A DNA stretch of 64,000 bases, taken from contig NZ_CP005188.1 in the NCBI RefSeq assembly GCF_001563285.1, positions 2,485,501-2,549,500 on the forward strand. Direction: 5' to 3'. Under the pieces are notes generated by a model, which made no database searches, was not told the DNA's origin, and saw only the letters and a program-made list of their open reading frames with translations. The stretch comes from Sphingobium sp. MI1205 (GTDB lineage Bacteria; Pseudomonadota; Alphaproteobacteria; Sphingomonadales; Sphingomonadaceae). Of this stretch, positions 26,583 through 36,555 are shown in pieces (position 1 is the first letter of the stretch; every line of letters begins with the position of its first letter). The position numbers and the translations under genes were made by a program.

Positions 26583-27275
26583 TCAGTCGCCAAGGATCAC
26601 ATCCACCCCGGCCCGGGCATGGATGGCGGTGCCATCGTAGATAGGCAAGACATTCGCCTTTACATCGACGATCATCTCCAGCTCCGTGCAGGCCAGGATC
26701 GCCGCCTGCACATTTTCCTTGGCGATGTCGGTCAGTTCGGAACGCATATAGCGTTCGGACTCCCGGCTGACCTTGCCGATGGTCAGTTCTTCATAAACGA
26801 TGCGATCAATCCGCTCGGCCAGTTCGAGGTCCGGCGGCAGCAGGGATATCCCATGTCCCACCAACCGCTGGCGGTAGAATTTTTCGGTCATGACGTTGCG
26901 GGTGCCGATAAGCGCCGCCTTTTCCACACCGTCCGCCTTCATCTTGCGGCCGACCGCGTCGGCGATGTGGACGATGGGCACATCCACCCCCGCCTGCACT
27001 TCGTCATAGACGCGGTGCATGCTGTTGGCGCAGATCAGCAGCGCTTTCGCCCCTGCCTGCTCCAATCGGCGAGCCGACGCCGTCAGCACCTGCGCGGCAT
27101 GGACCCATTCCTCGTCAGTGGTTGAGCGGCCGATGTCGGCGAAGTCCAGGCTCTCGATCAACAGCGGGGCGCTGTGCTGGCCGCCCTTCGCGCGGTGAAC
27201 CGCCTGGTTGATGATCTGGTAATAGCGTCCCGTGGACGTCCAACTGAGACCGCCGATCAAACCGAGCTTCTGCAT
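26583..27275 (-). CDS. Aspartate/glutamate racemase family protein
   Basis: 230 residues of the PLP-independent Asp/Glu racemase family. Both catalytic cysteines are in place: ALLICANSMHRV (about residue 82) and ILACTELEMIV (about residue 194). The N-terminal KLGLIGGLSWTSTGRYYQ matches the YgeA-like broad-specificity group. It is downstream of the truncated pntB, whose missing 3' half would have occupied this place. Confidence 0.85.
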   Translation of the reverse strand: MQKLGLIGGLSWTSTGRYYQIINQAVHRAKGGQHSAPLLIESLDFADIGRSTTDEEWVHAAQVLTASARRLEQAGAKALLICANSMHRVYDEVQAGVDVPIVHIADAVGRKMKADGVEKAALIGTRNVMTEKFYRQRLVGHGISLLPPDLELAERIDRIVYEELTIGKVSRESERYMRSELTDIAKENVQAAILACTELEMIVDVKANVLPIYDGTAIHARAGVDVILGD

Positions 27276-27332
27276 CTAATATCTTACCCCAATCGCACCG
27301 GCAGGAGGCTCCTGCATCTTTCCATCCAAGCG

Positions 27333-27977
27333 TTACGGACCGCGCCCCGCATCGGCAAGCCCCAGCCCCCGCGCCCCACCGCGCAGGCGCAGCGCAACAC
27401 CGGCGCCGCCTGCCCCGGCAAGGCCGCCAGCCGCCACCATGCCGATATTTTGCAATAGAAATGCCAGGGCTGCGGCCGACCAGCCCGCCATGCCGATCGC
27501 CAGCGCAAGCAGGGCGATGCCGCCCACATCGCGCCTGATCAGCGCAATGAACGCAGCGCCGCACGCGATTGCCCCTGTCAACAGGGTGATGACGAGCATG
27601 AGCAAGTGGCGCATCGCGATGCCGTCGCTTCCCTGGTCGATCAGGCCGAACGCATAGGGATTGAGCCAGACGGCCGCTGCTGCACACATGGCGGCGCACC
27701 CGGCAAGTCCCGCAAGCCCCGTTATCAGAAAGAACAGCCCATGATGCGGCCATTCGCGTCCCATCAGCAGCCCCAGCGCGGCCCCGATGACCAGCGCGCC
27801 AATGATCTCGGGCATGTTGATAAAATCCATGCCATACACGGCGGCGGCGGTCAGCAGGACGATCCCCGCCGCAGCCGCATGACGCTGCCTACGCGCAGGC
27901 GTCCCGCCCGACGGCCATATTGACAGGAAAAAGAGGAAGGCTGCGACGGCCCAACCGAGCATGATCGCATCGATCAC
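27333..27977 (-). CDS. Truncated transhydrogenase beta subunit PntB (membrane domain only)
   Basis: 214 residues made almost entirely of hydrophobic segments. It has PntB domain II features: INMPEIIGALVIGAALGLLMG and GWSAAALAFLLQNIGMVAAG, compared with the GWAAAAxGFML...VTGALVG pattern of intact PntB. An intact PntB is about 460 residues and ends in a soluble NADP-binding domain III; here the frame stops and the racemase gene begins 57 bases later, so domain III is absent. It follows pntAa and pntAb. Either a decayed operon or an unusual protein; proton-coupled transhydrogenation would need another subunit. Confidence 0.65.
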   Translation of the reverse strand: MIDAIMLGWAVAAFLFFLSIWPSGGTPARRQRHAAAAGIVLLTAAAVYGMDFINMPEIIGALVIGAALGLLMGREWPHHGLFFLITGLAGLAGCAAMCAAAAVWLNPYAFGLIDQGSDGIAMRHLLMLVITLLTGAIACGAAFIALIRRDVGGIALLALAIGMAGWSAAALAFLLQNIGMVAAGGLAGAGGAGVALRLRGGARGLGLADAGRGP

Positions 27978-27987
27978 GACGCTGCGC

Positions 27988-28269
27988 TCACGGACGGGAT
28001 GATATCTGCCCGGTCTTTTCCAGGCGTCGCGTCGCGATGAACGCGCCGCAGAAGGAGGCGCATGCCAGGAGGATTGCGATCAGGCCAAGATAGCGCGCGG
28101 CAGCACTGCCCGCCTCGGCCGCCACTACGAGCGCGCCCGCGATACCCGACGAAGAGAGTATAAGAAGGGGAGCGACCAGCGCCGGAAGGCGCGCGAACGG
28201 CAGACGCCAAGCCGCGAATGCGCCGACGGTGCAAGCAAGAAGAAAGGAGAAGAGGAAAAGCATGCTCAT
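27988..28269 (-). CDS. Transhydrogenase alpha subunit, membrane part (PntAb-like)
   Basis: About 93 residues from ATG 28269 with three hydrophobic segments. The pattern FLLACTVGAFAAWRL, SGIAGALVVAA and CGAFIATRRLEK corresponds to PntAb (FVLAxFVGYxVVW, IIVGALVAAG, FGGFLVTxRML). It lies between pntAa and the truncated pntB. Conservation is weaker than expected, consistent with relaxed selection on the operon. Confidence 0.65.
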   Translation of the reverse strand: MSMLFLFSFLLACTVGAFAAWRLPFARLPALVAPLLILSSSGIAGALVVAAEAGSAAARYLGLIAILLACASFCGAFIATRRLEKTGQISSRP

Positions 28270-28374
28270 TCCTTTCTCGATCCCGTCCTGACTTTCTGGA
28301 GGTGAACAGGAGGAGCAGAAATTCCTCCGAAGGCCTGCCCTCCCCGCCACTGGGGCAGGGAGGGCTTCCGGCCA

Positions 28375-29499
28375 TTACAGCAGACGTTCGCTGACAACCT
28401 TGCCGCCTTGCGTCACGCGGATGGCATTGCCGATTTCCTCATCCAGCACCGGCGCATTCTGTTCCTTGTTCCAGAAGGCCGAGAGGAAATTATAGAGGTT
28501 GCGCGCGAACAGGGCCGACGCGTCAGTCGCGAGGCGCGAAGGCACATTCTTGTGACCCACGATCTTCACGCCATGCCGCTCGACCACCTGGCCCAGCACC
28601 GCGCCCTCCACATTGCCGCCCTGCTCGACGGCGAGATCGACGATCACGCTGCCCGGCTTCATCGTCGCGATCTGAGCGTCGGTGATGAGGCGCGGCGCGG
28701 GCTTGCCGGGGATAAGCGCCGTGGTGATGACGATATCCTGCTTGGCGATGTGGCTCGACACCAGGTCAGCCTGCGCCTTTTGATAATCCTCCGACATTTC
28801 GGTGGCATAGCCGCCCGTGCCTTCGCCCTCGATGCCGGCAACGCTTTCGACGAAGACGGCTTTCGCGCCGAGGCTCTCGATCTGCTCCTTGGTAGCGGAG
28901 CGCACGTCCGTCGCCGAAACCTGAGCGCCCAGGCGCTTGGCGGTCGCGATCGCCTGAAGCCCCGCGACGCCGACGCCCATGATGAACGCCTTTGCCGGGG
29001 AAATCGTGCCCGCCGCCGTCATCATCATCGGAAAGGCGCGGCCATATTCATAGGCCGCGTCCAGCACCGCCTTGTAACCGGCGAGGTTCGACTGCGAAGA
29101 AAGTATATCCATCGACTGGGCGCGGGTGATGCGCGGCATGAATTCCATCGCCAACGCTTCATAGCCCGCCGCCGCATAGGCATCGACGCGCGCGCGCTCC
29201 ACGAAGGGATTAAGGCCTGCGACCACCCATGCGCCGGGTTTGGCGCCGGTGATGCTGGCCACATCAGGACCCTGGACACCCAATATGATGTCCGCGCCCG
29301 CGACGGTCGTCGCGCGGTCGCCCAAGGTAGCGCCCATCGCTGCATAGTCGGCATCGGCGATGGAGGCGGACAGGCCTGCGCCTGATTCCACCGCGACATC
29401 TGCGCCCAGGCCCACGAATTTCTTGACGGTTTCCGGCGTACCGGCGACCCTGCGCTCGCCCTCGGCGAGTTCCTTGATAATTGCAATTTTCATCGACAT
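28375..29499 (-). CDS. pntA: NAD(P) transhydrogenase subunit alpha, part 1 (PntAa)
   Basis: 374 residues of the NAD(H)-binding domain I, related to alanine dehydrogenase. Motifs are MKIAIIKELAEGERRVAGTP, ALAMEFMPRITRAQSMD, the dinucleotide fold FIMGVGVAGLQAIATAKRLG, the domain loop DYQKAQADLVSSHIAKQDIV and VDLAVEQGGNVEG. Full length and intact, unlike its partners downstream. Split alpha subunits are normal in alphaproteobacteria. Confidence 0.92.
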   Translation of the reverse strand: MSMKIAIIKELAEGERRVAGTPETVKKFVGLGADVAVESGAGLSASIADADYAAMGATLGDRATTVAGADIILGVQGPDVASITGAKPGAWVVAGLNPFVERARVDAYAAAGYEALAMEFMPRITRAQSMDILSSQSNLAGYKAVLDAAYEYGRAFPMMMTAAGTISPAKAFIMGVGVAGLQAIATAKRLGAQVSATDVRSATKEQIESLGAKAVFVESVAGIEGEGTGGYATEMSEDYQKAQADLVSSHIAKQDIVITTALIPGKPAPRLITDAQIATMKPGSVIVDLAVEQGGNVEGAVLGQVVERHGVKIVGHKNVPSRLATDASALFARNLYNFLSAFWNKEQNAPVLDEEIGNAIRVTQGGKVVSERLL

Positions 29500-29518
29500 C
29501 CCCCTGGCGGCGCTGATC

Positions 29519-29644
29519 TTAGCTGGAGATCAGCAGGACGACGATCGCAGCCAGAACCACGCTGGCGATGGTGCCCCACTTCACGAGGGACACGAACCCT
29601 GCATAGGTCTGGTTCGCGCTCTCCATATTTCCTTCTGACGCCAT
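29519..29644 (-). CDS. aa3-type cytochrome c oxidase subunit IV
   Basis: 41 residues. It begins MASEGNMESANQTYAGFVSL and continues with one membrane helix (VKWGTIASVVLAAIVVLLIS). The ...TYxGFxxLxKWGT pattern plus a single helix is the bacterial aa3 subunit IV family (PF07835). The gene lies 20 bases upstream of pntA on the same strand, an arrangement I associate with sphingomonads. Confidence 0.8.
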   Translation of the reverse strand: MASEGNMESANQTYAGFVSLVKWGTIASVVLAAIVVLLISS

Positions 29645-29798
29645 GTCCGTTCCCTTGTCAGCCTGTGTTTGAGCGCGCCCCTCTTATCGACAAGCCCCTC
29701 CCCCCTCAACCTCCAAACCGAGGAAGAAAAACTTTCCGGTTAAGGCCGCCTTTACCCGCTTCAACTAGGCTGCGCCCATAGTTCATAAAGGGGGTAAG

Positions 29799-31247
29799 AT
29801 GGCGCGCGACGGCGTTCCCATGCTGATGCTGATCGACGAGGAACCTGCTCAGCGCAGGCTCGTGTCCGCGCTTGCAGCCCGCGCCGGATGGCGCACGATC
29901 TTCGCCAATGATGGCGACATGGCCATTGCGATGCTCGGCACGCAGGACGGCATGCGGCTGGACGCGGTGCTGCTCGATCAATGGAGTCCCGGCTATGATG
30001 CGGCTGGTCTGGTGCGCGAATTGCGCGCCCGCAGGCCCGCCCTGCCCATCCTGATCCTGACCGCGCATAACAGCGTCGCGGTCGCCGTTGAAGCGATGCG
30101 GGCAGGCGCCACCGATTACCTCGCCAAGCCGGTAGCGCCGGAAAGACTGCTTGCCGCGCTCAACGCCACCCTGTCGAACGAGCATGGCAAGGGGGAGCTG
30201 CGACCGCTCACCGAAAAGATTTCGGCCGCCCTTTCCTTCGAAGATGTCGTCGGCGCTGCGCCGCAGTTCCGCACGGCGCTCGCCATCGCGGCCAAGGCGG
30301 CGCGCGCGCGCGTACCGGTGTTGATCGAGGGCGAGAGCGGCGTGGGCAAGGATGTGATCGCCCGCGCCATCCATGCCGCCTCGCCGCGCCATAAGCAGGC
30401 CATGGTGACAGTGAATTGCGGCGCGATTCCCGCCAATCTGGTCGAGTCGGACCTCTTCGGCCATGAGCGGGGCGCTTTCACCGGCGCTTTCGAGCGGCAG
30501 GTGGGCAAGTTTGCATCCGCCGACATGGGAACCATCTTCCTGGACGAAATCAGCGAAATGCCGCTGGACGCCCAGGTCAAGCTGCTCCGCGTGCTTCAGG
30601 ATGGAGAGGTGCAACCGATCGGCGCGCGGCGGCCGATCCATGTCGATGTGCGCGTCATCGCCGCCACCAACAAGCGGCTGGCCGACGAGATAGAGGCGGG
30701 ACGTTTCCGCGAAGACCTTTATTATCGCCTGAACGTCGTCCAGTTGACGGTACCGCCGTTGCGGGATCGGATCGGCGATGTGCCCGCGCTATGCCGCCAT
30801 CTGCTCGCGCGAATCGCGACACAGCCGGGGCTTCGCAGCCTGGGCCTGACGGACGACGCGCTGGCGCTTTTGATGCAGCATGACTGGCCGGGCAATGTGC
30901 GCCAGCTTCAAAACGCCCTCTTCCGCGCGGCCGTGCTGTGCGAGGGTGATGCGCTGACCCCGCAGGACTTTCCGCAGATCGCCTCGCATATCCGCCTGCG
31001 GGCCGAGGGCGAACCGCTCCATCCGCGTCTGCGCGCCGTGCCGCAGACGCATCGGGAAGCAGCAGGCATCACCCTGTTCGAAGGCGATGGCCATGTCCGG
31101 CAGTTGGCCGAGATCGAAGCGGACGTTATCCGCCTGGCGATCGGCCACTATCGCGGACGCATGACTGAAGTCGCCCGGCGCCTGGGCATCGGGCGTTCGA
31201 CGCTGTACCGCAAGCTTGCCGAACTGGGCATCGACAGCGCCGCCTGA
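29799..31247 (+). CDS. Sigma-54-dependent response regulator (NtrC type)
   Basis: 482 residues. Receiver domain (about 8-125) with acidic LIDEEP, phosphoacceptor Asp60 in AVLLDQWSPG, ILTAHNS and YLAKPVAP. The AAA+ domain (about 145-375) has Walker A GESGVGKD, the sigma-54 contact loop GAFTGAF, Walker B GTIFLDEISEMP and an arginine finger region. It ends with a Fis-type helix-turn-helix (MTEVARRLGIGRSTLYRKL). No kinase gene is adjacent, so it is an orphan here. Confidence 0.92.
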   Translation: MARDGVPMLMLIDEEPAQRRLVSALAARAGWRTIFANDGDMAIAMLGTQDGMRLDAVLLDQWSPGYDAAGLVRELRARRPALPILILTAHNSVAVAVEAMRAGATDYLAKPVAPERLLAALNATLSNEHGKGELRPLTEKISAALSFEDVVGAAPQFRTALAIAAKAARARVPVLIEGESGVGKDVIARAIHAASPRHKQAMVTVNCGAIPANLVESDLFGHERGAFTGAFERQVGKFASADMGTIFLDEISEMPLDAQVKLLRVLQDGEVQPIGARRPIHVDVRVIAATNKRLADEIEAGRFREDLYYRLNVVQLTVPPLRDRIGDVPALCRHLLARIATQPGLRSLGLTDDALALLMQHDWPGNVRQLQNALFRAAVLCEGDALTPQDFPQIASHIRLRAEGEPLHPRLRAVPQTHREAAGITLFEGDGHVRQLAEIEADVIRLAIGHYRGRMTEVARRLGIGRSTLYRKLAELGIDSAA

Positions 31248-31335
31248 TCCGGGTTTTCACGCCAAAAGCCTTATCCTTTGCGCGCCGCACCGTTGCAGCG
31301 TTGAAATGTCGCGCTGGCTATGCTTTGCATCGGGC

Positions 31336-31968
31336 ATGAAAAGCTCCAGCCTCGTCGCCTGCCTCCCCATCCTGCTACTAGTCGCCTGCGGGCGCGCCGA
31401 ACCGGTCGAGGATATGCCCAGCCAGGAGGAACTGGCCGCTGCCGCCAACGCCGCCGCTGCCAAGGCGGTCGCCGCTGACAAGGCCGAGAGCGAAGAGAGC
31501 CGCAATTATGTGAATCTCGATCGCGGCTTTTCCATCACCTTCCCGGAAGGCTGGGAAAAGGACACATCCGCGAGCGACCCGGATGGCGTGATATATCGGG
31601 ACCCCGGCGCTGGCGCTGACGTCCGCATATTCTGGCAGCCCGACGAAGACGGGAAGACGCTGCAACAAGCCGTGTCGGCCATCAGCAGCGGTTCAGAAGG
31701 CGTCGATGGCGACTTCATCGGCGACAATGAATATCGCGGGACCGCGAATGACGGCGAAGGCAATAATGTCGCCGTGCGCCTGCTGCGCCAGCCCAGCGGC
31801 GCAATCGTAACGGCGACGTTCGGCTATCCCGAGATGCTGAGCGAACAATATCAGGCAATAGCCGAGAAGGTACTAGACAGCCTGCGCATTTTCGCGCCCA
31901 GGGCGGAAACGGCAGAGGGTGGAGCTGCGCCGGGCGCTGCGGCAAATGCGGCGGGCACGGCTCAATAG
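31336..31968 (+). CDS. Hypothetical lipoprotein
   Basis: About 210 residues from ATG 31336. Signal peptide with lipobox LLVAC (MKSSSLVACLPILLLVACGR). An Ala/Glu-rich linker leads to a domain starting YVNLDRGFSITFPEGWEKD, which resembles PsbP/DcrB-like 'F-P-x-x-W' domains found in envelope proteins, and then an Ala-rich tail. Function unknown. It follows the sigma-54 activator on the same strand but has its own start region. Confidence 0.7.
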   Translation: MKSSSLVACLPILLLVACGRAEPVEDMPSQEELAAAANAAAAKAVAADKAESEESRNYVNLDRGFSITFPEGWEKDTSASDPDGVIYRDPGAGADVRIFWQPDEDGKTLQQAVSAISSGSEGVDGDFIGDNEYRGTANDGEGNNVAVRLLRQPSGAIVTATFGYPEMLSEQYQAIAEKVLDSLRIFAPRAETAEGGAAPGAAANAAGTAQ

Positions 31969-32006
31969 GGTCGTTAGAAGAAGCGGCGGGCAGACCCCCG
32001 TTCAGG

Positions 32007-33134
32007 CTAAACCGTGCTTAGTCCTGCATCGGCCAGTCCGCGCCACAGGTGCAGGGCCTGCACGCTCTCCTTCACATCATGCACCCGCACCATCTGCGCG
32101 CCCAGTTGCGCGGCGCGGAAGGCAAGCGCGATGGAGCCGCCCAGCCGATCAGCCGCGGGCGCTTCGTTGGACAACGCTCCAATCAGCCGCTTGCGGCTTC
32201 CGGCAAAGAGCAGTGGCACGCCCAGCCCCTGAAACGTCGCCAGACCATTTACCAGCGCCAGATTGTCGGCCAACGACTTGCCAAAGCCAAGACCCGGATC
32301 GACCATGATCCTGTCGCGCCCGATGCCCGCGGCCACACAGGCGTCTATCCGCGCTTCCAGCATGTCGAATATATCGGCCACGACATCGCCATAGCCACCA
32401 GGATTGTCGTGTGGATCATCCCCAGCGGACGGCGCGTGCATCAGGATGACCGGGCAGCCCGCCGCAGCGGCCACTTCCATTGCGCGGGGGTCATGGGCCA
32501 GCGCGCTCACATCGTTGATGACCTTGGCTCCGGCGACGAGTGCGGCCTCCATCACGGCAGCCTTTCGCGTGTCGATCGACACGGGCACCCCCGCCGCCGC
32601 CAGCCGCTCGATCACTGGCACGACGCGGGCGATCTCATCGCCCTCCCAGACTTTTGGCGCCTTGGGCCGGGTTGATTCGCCGCCGACGTCGATCAGCGCC
32701 GCCCCAGCCGCCGCCATGGCAAAGCCCGCTTCAGCGGCCGCCTGCGGGTCATCCATATGCTTGCCGCCGTCAGAAAAACTGTCCGGCGTGACGTTCAGGA
32801 TCGCCATCACCTGCGGCGCGTCAAAGCGGATGGTGCGGTCGCCCAGCGCCAGCGGTGGACGCGTCGCGGAGATATTGGCGGCCAGCCGCTGCGCGCGTCC
32901 GGCCAGCGAATTGGGCAGATCTGCAATCTTTTCCGCAAAATCAGCGACGGGCAGGACTGTCCGGGCCAGCCGCTCCCGCCCCTTCAGCACCGTCAGTTCA
33001 TAGCCCTGGAACCAGATCAGCCCATTGGCCATCCGCGCCGCCGATCCTTCGAGCACCCCGATAGGGGAAGGCACGAACCATGTCGGCTTCAGATACAACC
33101 GGGCATCGGCGGGAATGGGGGGAAGGTTCGCCAT
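32007..33134 (-). CDS. folP: Dihydropteroate synthase, long form
   Basis: Condenses pterin pyrophosphate with p-aminobenzoate in folate synthesis. The core (about residues 105-370) holds VMAILNVTPDSFSDGGKH, LIDVGGESTRPKAP, SIDTRKAAVMEAAL, VINDVSAL, MVDPGLGFGKS and GSRKRLIGAL, all DHPS signatures. It is about 95 residues longer than typical DHPS because of an N-terminal extension with no motif I know. It is 20 bases downstream of ccrM on the same strand. Confidence 0.93.
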   Translation of the reverse strand: MANLPPIPADARLYLKPTWFVPSPIGVLEGSAARMANGLIWFQGYELTVLKGRERLARTVLPVADFAEKIADLPNSLAGRAQRLAANISATRPPLALGDRTIRFDAPQVMAILNVTPDSFSDGGKHMDDPQAAAEAGFAMAAAGAALIDVGGESTRPKAPKVWEGDEIARVVPVIERLAAAGVPVSIDTRKAAVMEAALVAGAKVINDVSALAHDPRAMEVAAAAGCPVILMHAPSAGDDPHDNPGGYGDVVADIFDMLEARIDACVAAGIGRDRIMVDPGLGFGKSLADNLALVNGLATFQGLGVPLLFAGSRKRLIGALSNEAPAADRLGGSIALAFRAAQLGAQMVRVHDVKESVQALHLWRGLADAGLSTV

Positions 33135-33154
33135 CGACGAATAGCCTGCGGCCC

Positions 33155-34465
<1,311 letters not shown>

Positions 34466-34541
34466 AGCCGCTGGACCCCCGCAACTTTTTTTGGTTAACG
34501 CGGTCGCCGCCCCTCTAAATCGTCCAGCGCTTGATCTTTTG

Positions 34542-34557
34542 ATAACCATATGGTTAT
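34542..34557. promoter_or_regulatory. Perfect 16-bp palindrome, probable ArsR-family operator
   Basis: ATAACCATATGGTTAT is a perfect palindrome ending 9 bases before the start codon of the ArsR-family gene. A dimeric winged-helix repressor bound here would block transcription and translation start, so autoregulation is likely. Confidence 0.6.
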
Positions 34558-34566
34558 TGTTTTGCC

Positions 34567-34911
34567 ATGAATGACACCTTGTCGAGTGGCGATCGCTCTG
34601 TCGCCTGTGATGAACTTTTCAAAGCTCTCTCCGACGGCACGCGCCGTGCCTTGCTTGAATATCTTGTGCGAGAAGGAGAACAGAGCGTTCACGCCCTCAC
34701 CGCGCGATCCGACGTGTCCCAGCCCATGGTGTCACGCCATCTCGCCAAGCTCAAGCAAGCCCGGCTCGTCACATCGCGCCGGGCCGGACGCGAAACCTTC
34801 TATGCCGCGCGCGTCAAAGGGCTGGGCCCCGTGGTTCAATGGATGGCCATCTATGGCGCACTCTGGTCGCAGCGATTTACTGCCCTGGAAGAATTGGGCG
34901 AACCAGCTTGA
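34567..34911 (+). CDS. ArsR family transcriptional regulator
   Basis: 114 residues, winged helix-turn-helix. ELFKALSDGTRRALLEYL and VSQPMVSRHLAKLKQARLVTSRRAGRETFY are the ArsR-family helix-turn-helix and wing. There are no metal-binding ELCVC-type cysteines, so it is probably a non-metal sensor of the PadR/AHSA1-linked subgroup; the partner gene is not adjacent. A palindromic operator overlaps its start region. Confidence 0.87.
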   Translation: MNDTLSSGDRSVACDELFKALSDGTRRALLEYLVREGEQSVHALTARSDVSQPMVSRHLAKLKQARLVTSRRAGRETFYAARVKGLGPVVQWMAIYGALWSQRFTALEELGEPA

Positions 34912-35044
34912 CCAACCCGTATCGCCTATCTTTCCTCTTGCATTGCCGCCTGAAAACAGGTGATCGCAGTTCATAAACCCTGTTGCGGGAAGGGGGCAGT
35001 GAGGGCTGCCTTGAGGGGGCGCGACAGGGTGACGGGAAAAAAAC

Positions 35045-35707
35045 GTGGAGCGCAAGATTACAAGCCGTCCAGGCAGAATACAGGGCCGAGCCCGCTTTGT
35101 CAGAGAATCACCCGATGTCCGTCGCCAGGCGCTGATCGAAGCGACCGCGCGGTGCCTTGCCGAAAAAGGCGTGGGCGCGACATCCGTGCGGGCCATATGC
35201 GCTCGTGCCGGCGTTTCGGCGGGCTTGCTCACCCATTATTTCGATGGCGTCGATGCGCTGATCCTGGCCACCTACCGCGATGTGGGTGAAAAGGTCGCCG
35301 CCGCCATGGAGCAGGCCGTCGTGGAGGCAGGGCCGGACCCCATGGACCGGCTATGGGCCTATCTGCACGCCAATTTCCAGCCGCCTGTGCTCGATCCCAA
35401 CCTGCTTGCCACCTGGATCTCTTTCTGGAGCCTGGTGAAGACCAGCCCAAAGATCGCCGCTACGCATGCGGAAACCTATGGCGGATCACGCGAGCGGCTG
35501 GAAGTCCTGCTGCGTGAGGCGGCGCCCCACATTCCGCGCCCGGACGCCCGTATCGCCGCGATCGGGCTGACGGCGATGGTCGATGGGCTGTGGCTGGAGC
35601 TTTGTCTCGATTCCTCGACCTTCACGACCGAAGAAGCTCTGGCGATGGTGAAGGAAGCGATGACCTATGTGATCCAAAAGCCCAGAGGCGGGCCGATCGA
35701 TCAATGA
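35045..35707 (+). CDS. TetR family transcriptional regulator (BetI-like)
   Basis: 220 residues. The N-terminal helix-turn-helix is RRQALIEATARCLAEKGVGA, then TSVRAICARAGVSAGLLTHY. The ligand domain begins with FDGVDALILATYRDV and contains NLLATWISFWSLVKTSP, a pattern of BetI-like TetR proteins. No choline/betaine genes are near, so the regulon is unknown. GTG start; the next gene is ahpC on the same strand. Confidence 0.83.
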   Translation: MERKITSRPGRIQGRARFVRESPDVRRQALIEATARCLAEKGVGATSVRAICARAGVSAGLLTHYFDGVDALILATYRDVGEKVAAAMEQAVVEAGPDPMDRLWAYLHANFQPPVLDPNLLATWISFWSLVKTSPKIAATHAETYGGSRERLEVLLREAAPHIPRPDARIAAIGLTAMVDGLWLELCLDSSTFTTEEALAMVKEAMTYVIQKPRGGPIDQ

Positions 35708-35826
35708 CTTGACCATTGATCGCTTTTCTCAATCACCGGAAGGAAGAAAAGCAATTTCCCCCCGCTAGCGCGAATCCCTACATAGGCCGGGCAACAGCAA
35801 CTCCTCAGAAGGAACTGGAAAGCCCC

Positions 35827-36390
35827 ATGGCGCTTATCAACACCCCTATCAAGCCGTTCAAAGCCACCGCTTTCAAGGAAGGCAAGTTCGTCGATGTCAC
35901 TGACGAGGATGTGAAGGGCAAGTGGGCGATCTTCTTCTTCTACCCCGCAGACTTCACCTTCGTGTGCCCGACCGAGCTTGAAGACCTGGCCGGCATCTAT
36001 CCGACGCTGCAGTCGCTGAACGTCGAAGTCTATTCGGTATCGACCGACACGCACTTCAGCCACAAGGCATGGCACGACACCTCGCCTGCCATCGGCAAGA
36101 TCAGCTATTACATGCTGGGCGACCAGTCGGGTCAGATCACCAACAATTTCGATGTGATGCGCCCGGGCGTCGGCCTTGCCGACCGTGCGACCTTCCTGGT
36201 CGATCCCGAAGGCGTGATCCAGTTCATGGAAATCACTTCGGAAGGCGTCGGCCGCAACGCGACCGAACTGCTGCGCAAGGTAAAGGCTGCGCAATATGTC
36301 GCCGCTCACCCCGGCGAAGTGTGCCCGGCCAAGTGGGAAGAGGGTGAAGAAACCCTGGCCCCCTCGCTGGACCTCGTCGGCAAGATCTAA
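35827..36390 (+). CDS. ahpC: Alkyl hydroperoxide reductase AhpC (peroxiredoxin)
   Basis: 187 residues, typical 2-Cys Prx. The peroxidatic Cys is in [13 protein letters not shown] and the resolving Cys in [10 protein letters not shown] near the C-terminus. It reduces H2O2 and alkyl hydroperoxides using AhpF. The start is the ATG after a purine-rich stretch; the frame is open further upstream but without a match. A strong hairpin separates it from ahpF. Confidence 0.96.
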   Translation: MALINTPIKPFKATAFKEGKFVDVTDEDVKGKWAIFFFYPADFTFVCPTELEDLAGIYPTLQSLNVEVYSVSTDTHFSHKAWHDTSPAIGKISYYMLGDQSGQITNNFDVMRPGVGLADRATFLVDPEGVIQFMEITSEGVGRNATELLRKVKAAQYVAAHPGEVCPAKWEEGEETLAPSLDLVGKI

Positions 36391-36405
36391 ACTACCCTGC
36401 CCTTT

Positions 36406-36440
36406 CGCCGGGCCGGGTCGAGCAACTCCCCGGCCCGGCG
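36406..36440 (+). terminator. Perfect 12-bp hairpin between ahpC and ahpF
   Basis: CGCCGGGCCGGG (36406-36417) pairs perfectly with CCCGGCCCGGCG (36429-36440), loop of 11 bases, then GGGGGTTTC. With only three T it should be leaky. It may end part of the ahpC transcripts, giving more AhpC than AhpF, or stabilise the ahpC 3' end. Confidence 0.6.
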
Positions 36441-36555
36441 GGGGTTTCATTCTACGATATGACAGCTTTCATGCCGGGCTTTCGGGTCGCACCGCACCGG
36501 CAGTCAGCTTCGCGCGCCCCGGATCGGTGCGCCAATTCAATGGAGCGCAAACAAG

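Noticed and set aside
29738..29760. CtrA-like TTAA-N7-TTTA upstream of the sigma-54 activator
   Set aside because: One mismatch to the consensus in a short AT-rich stretch; too weak to list as a site.
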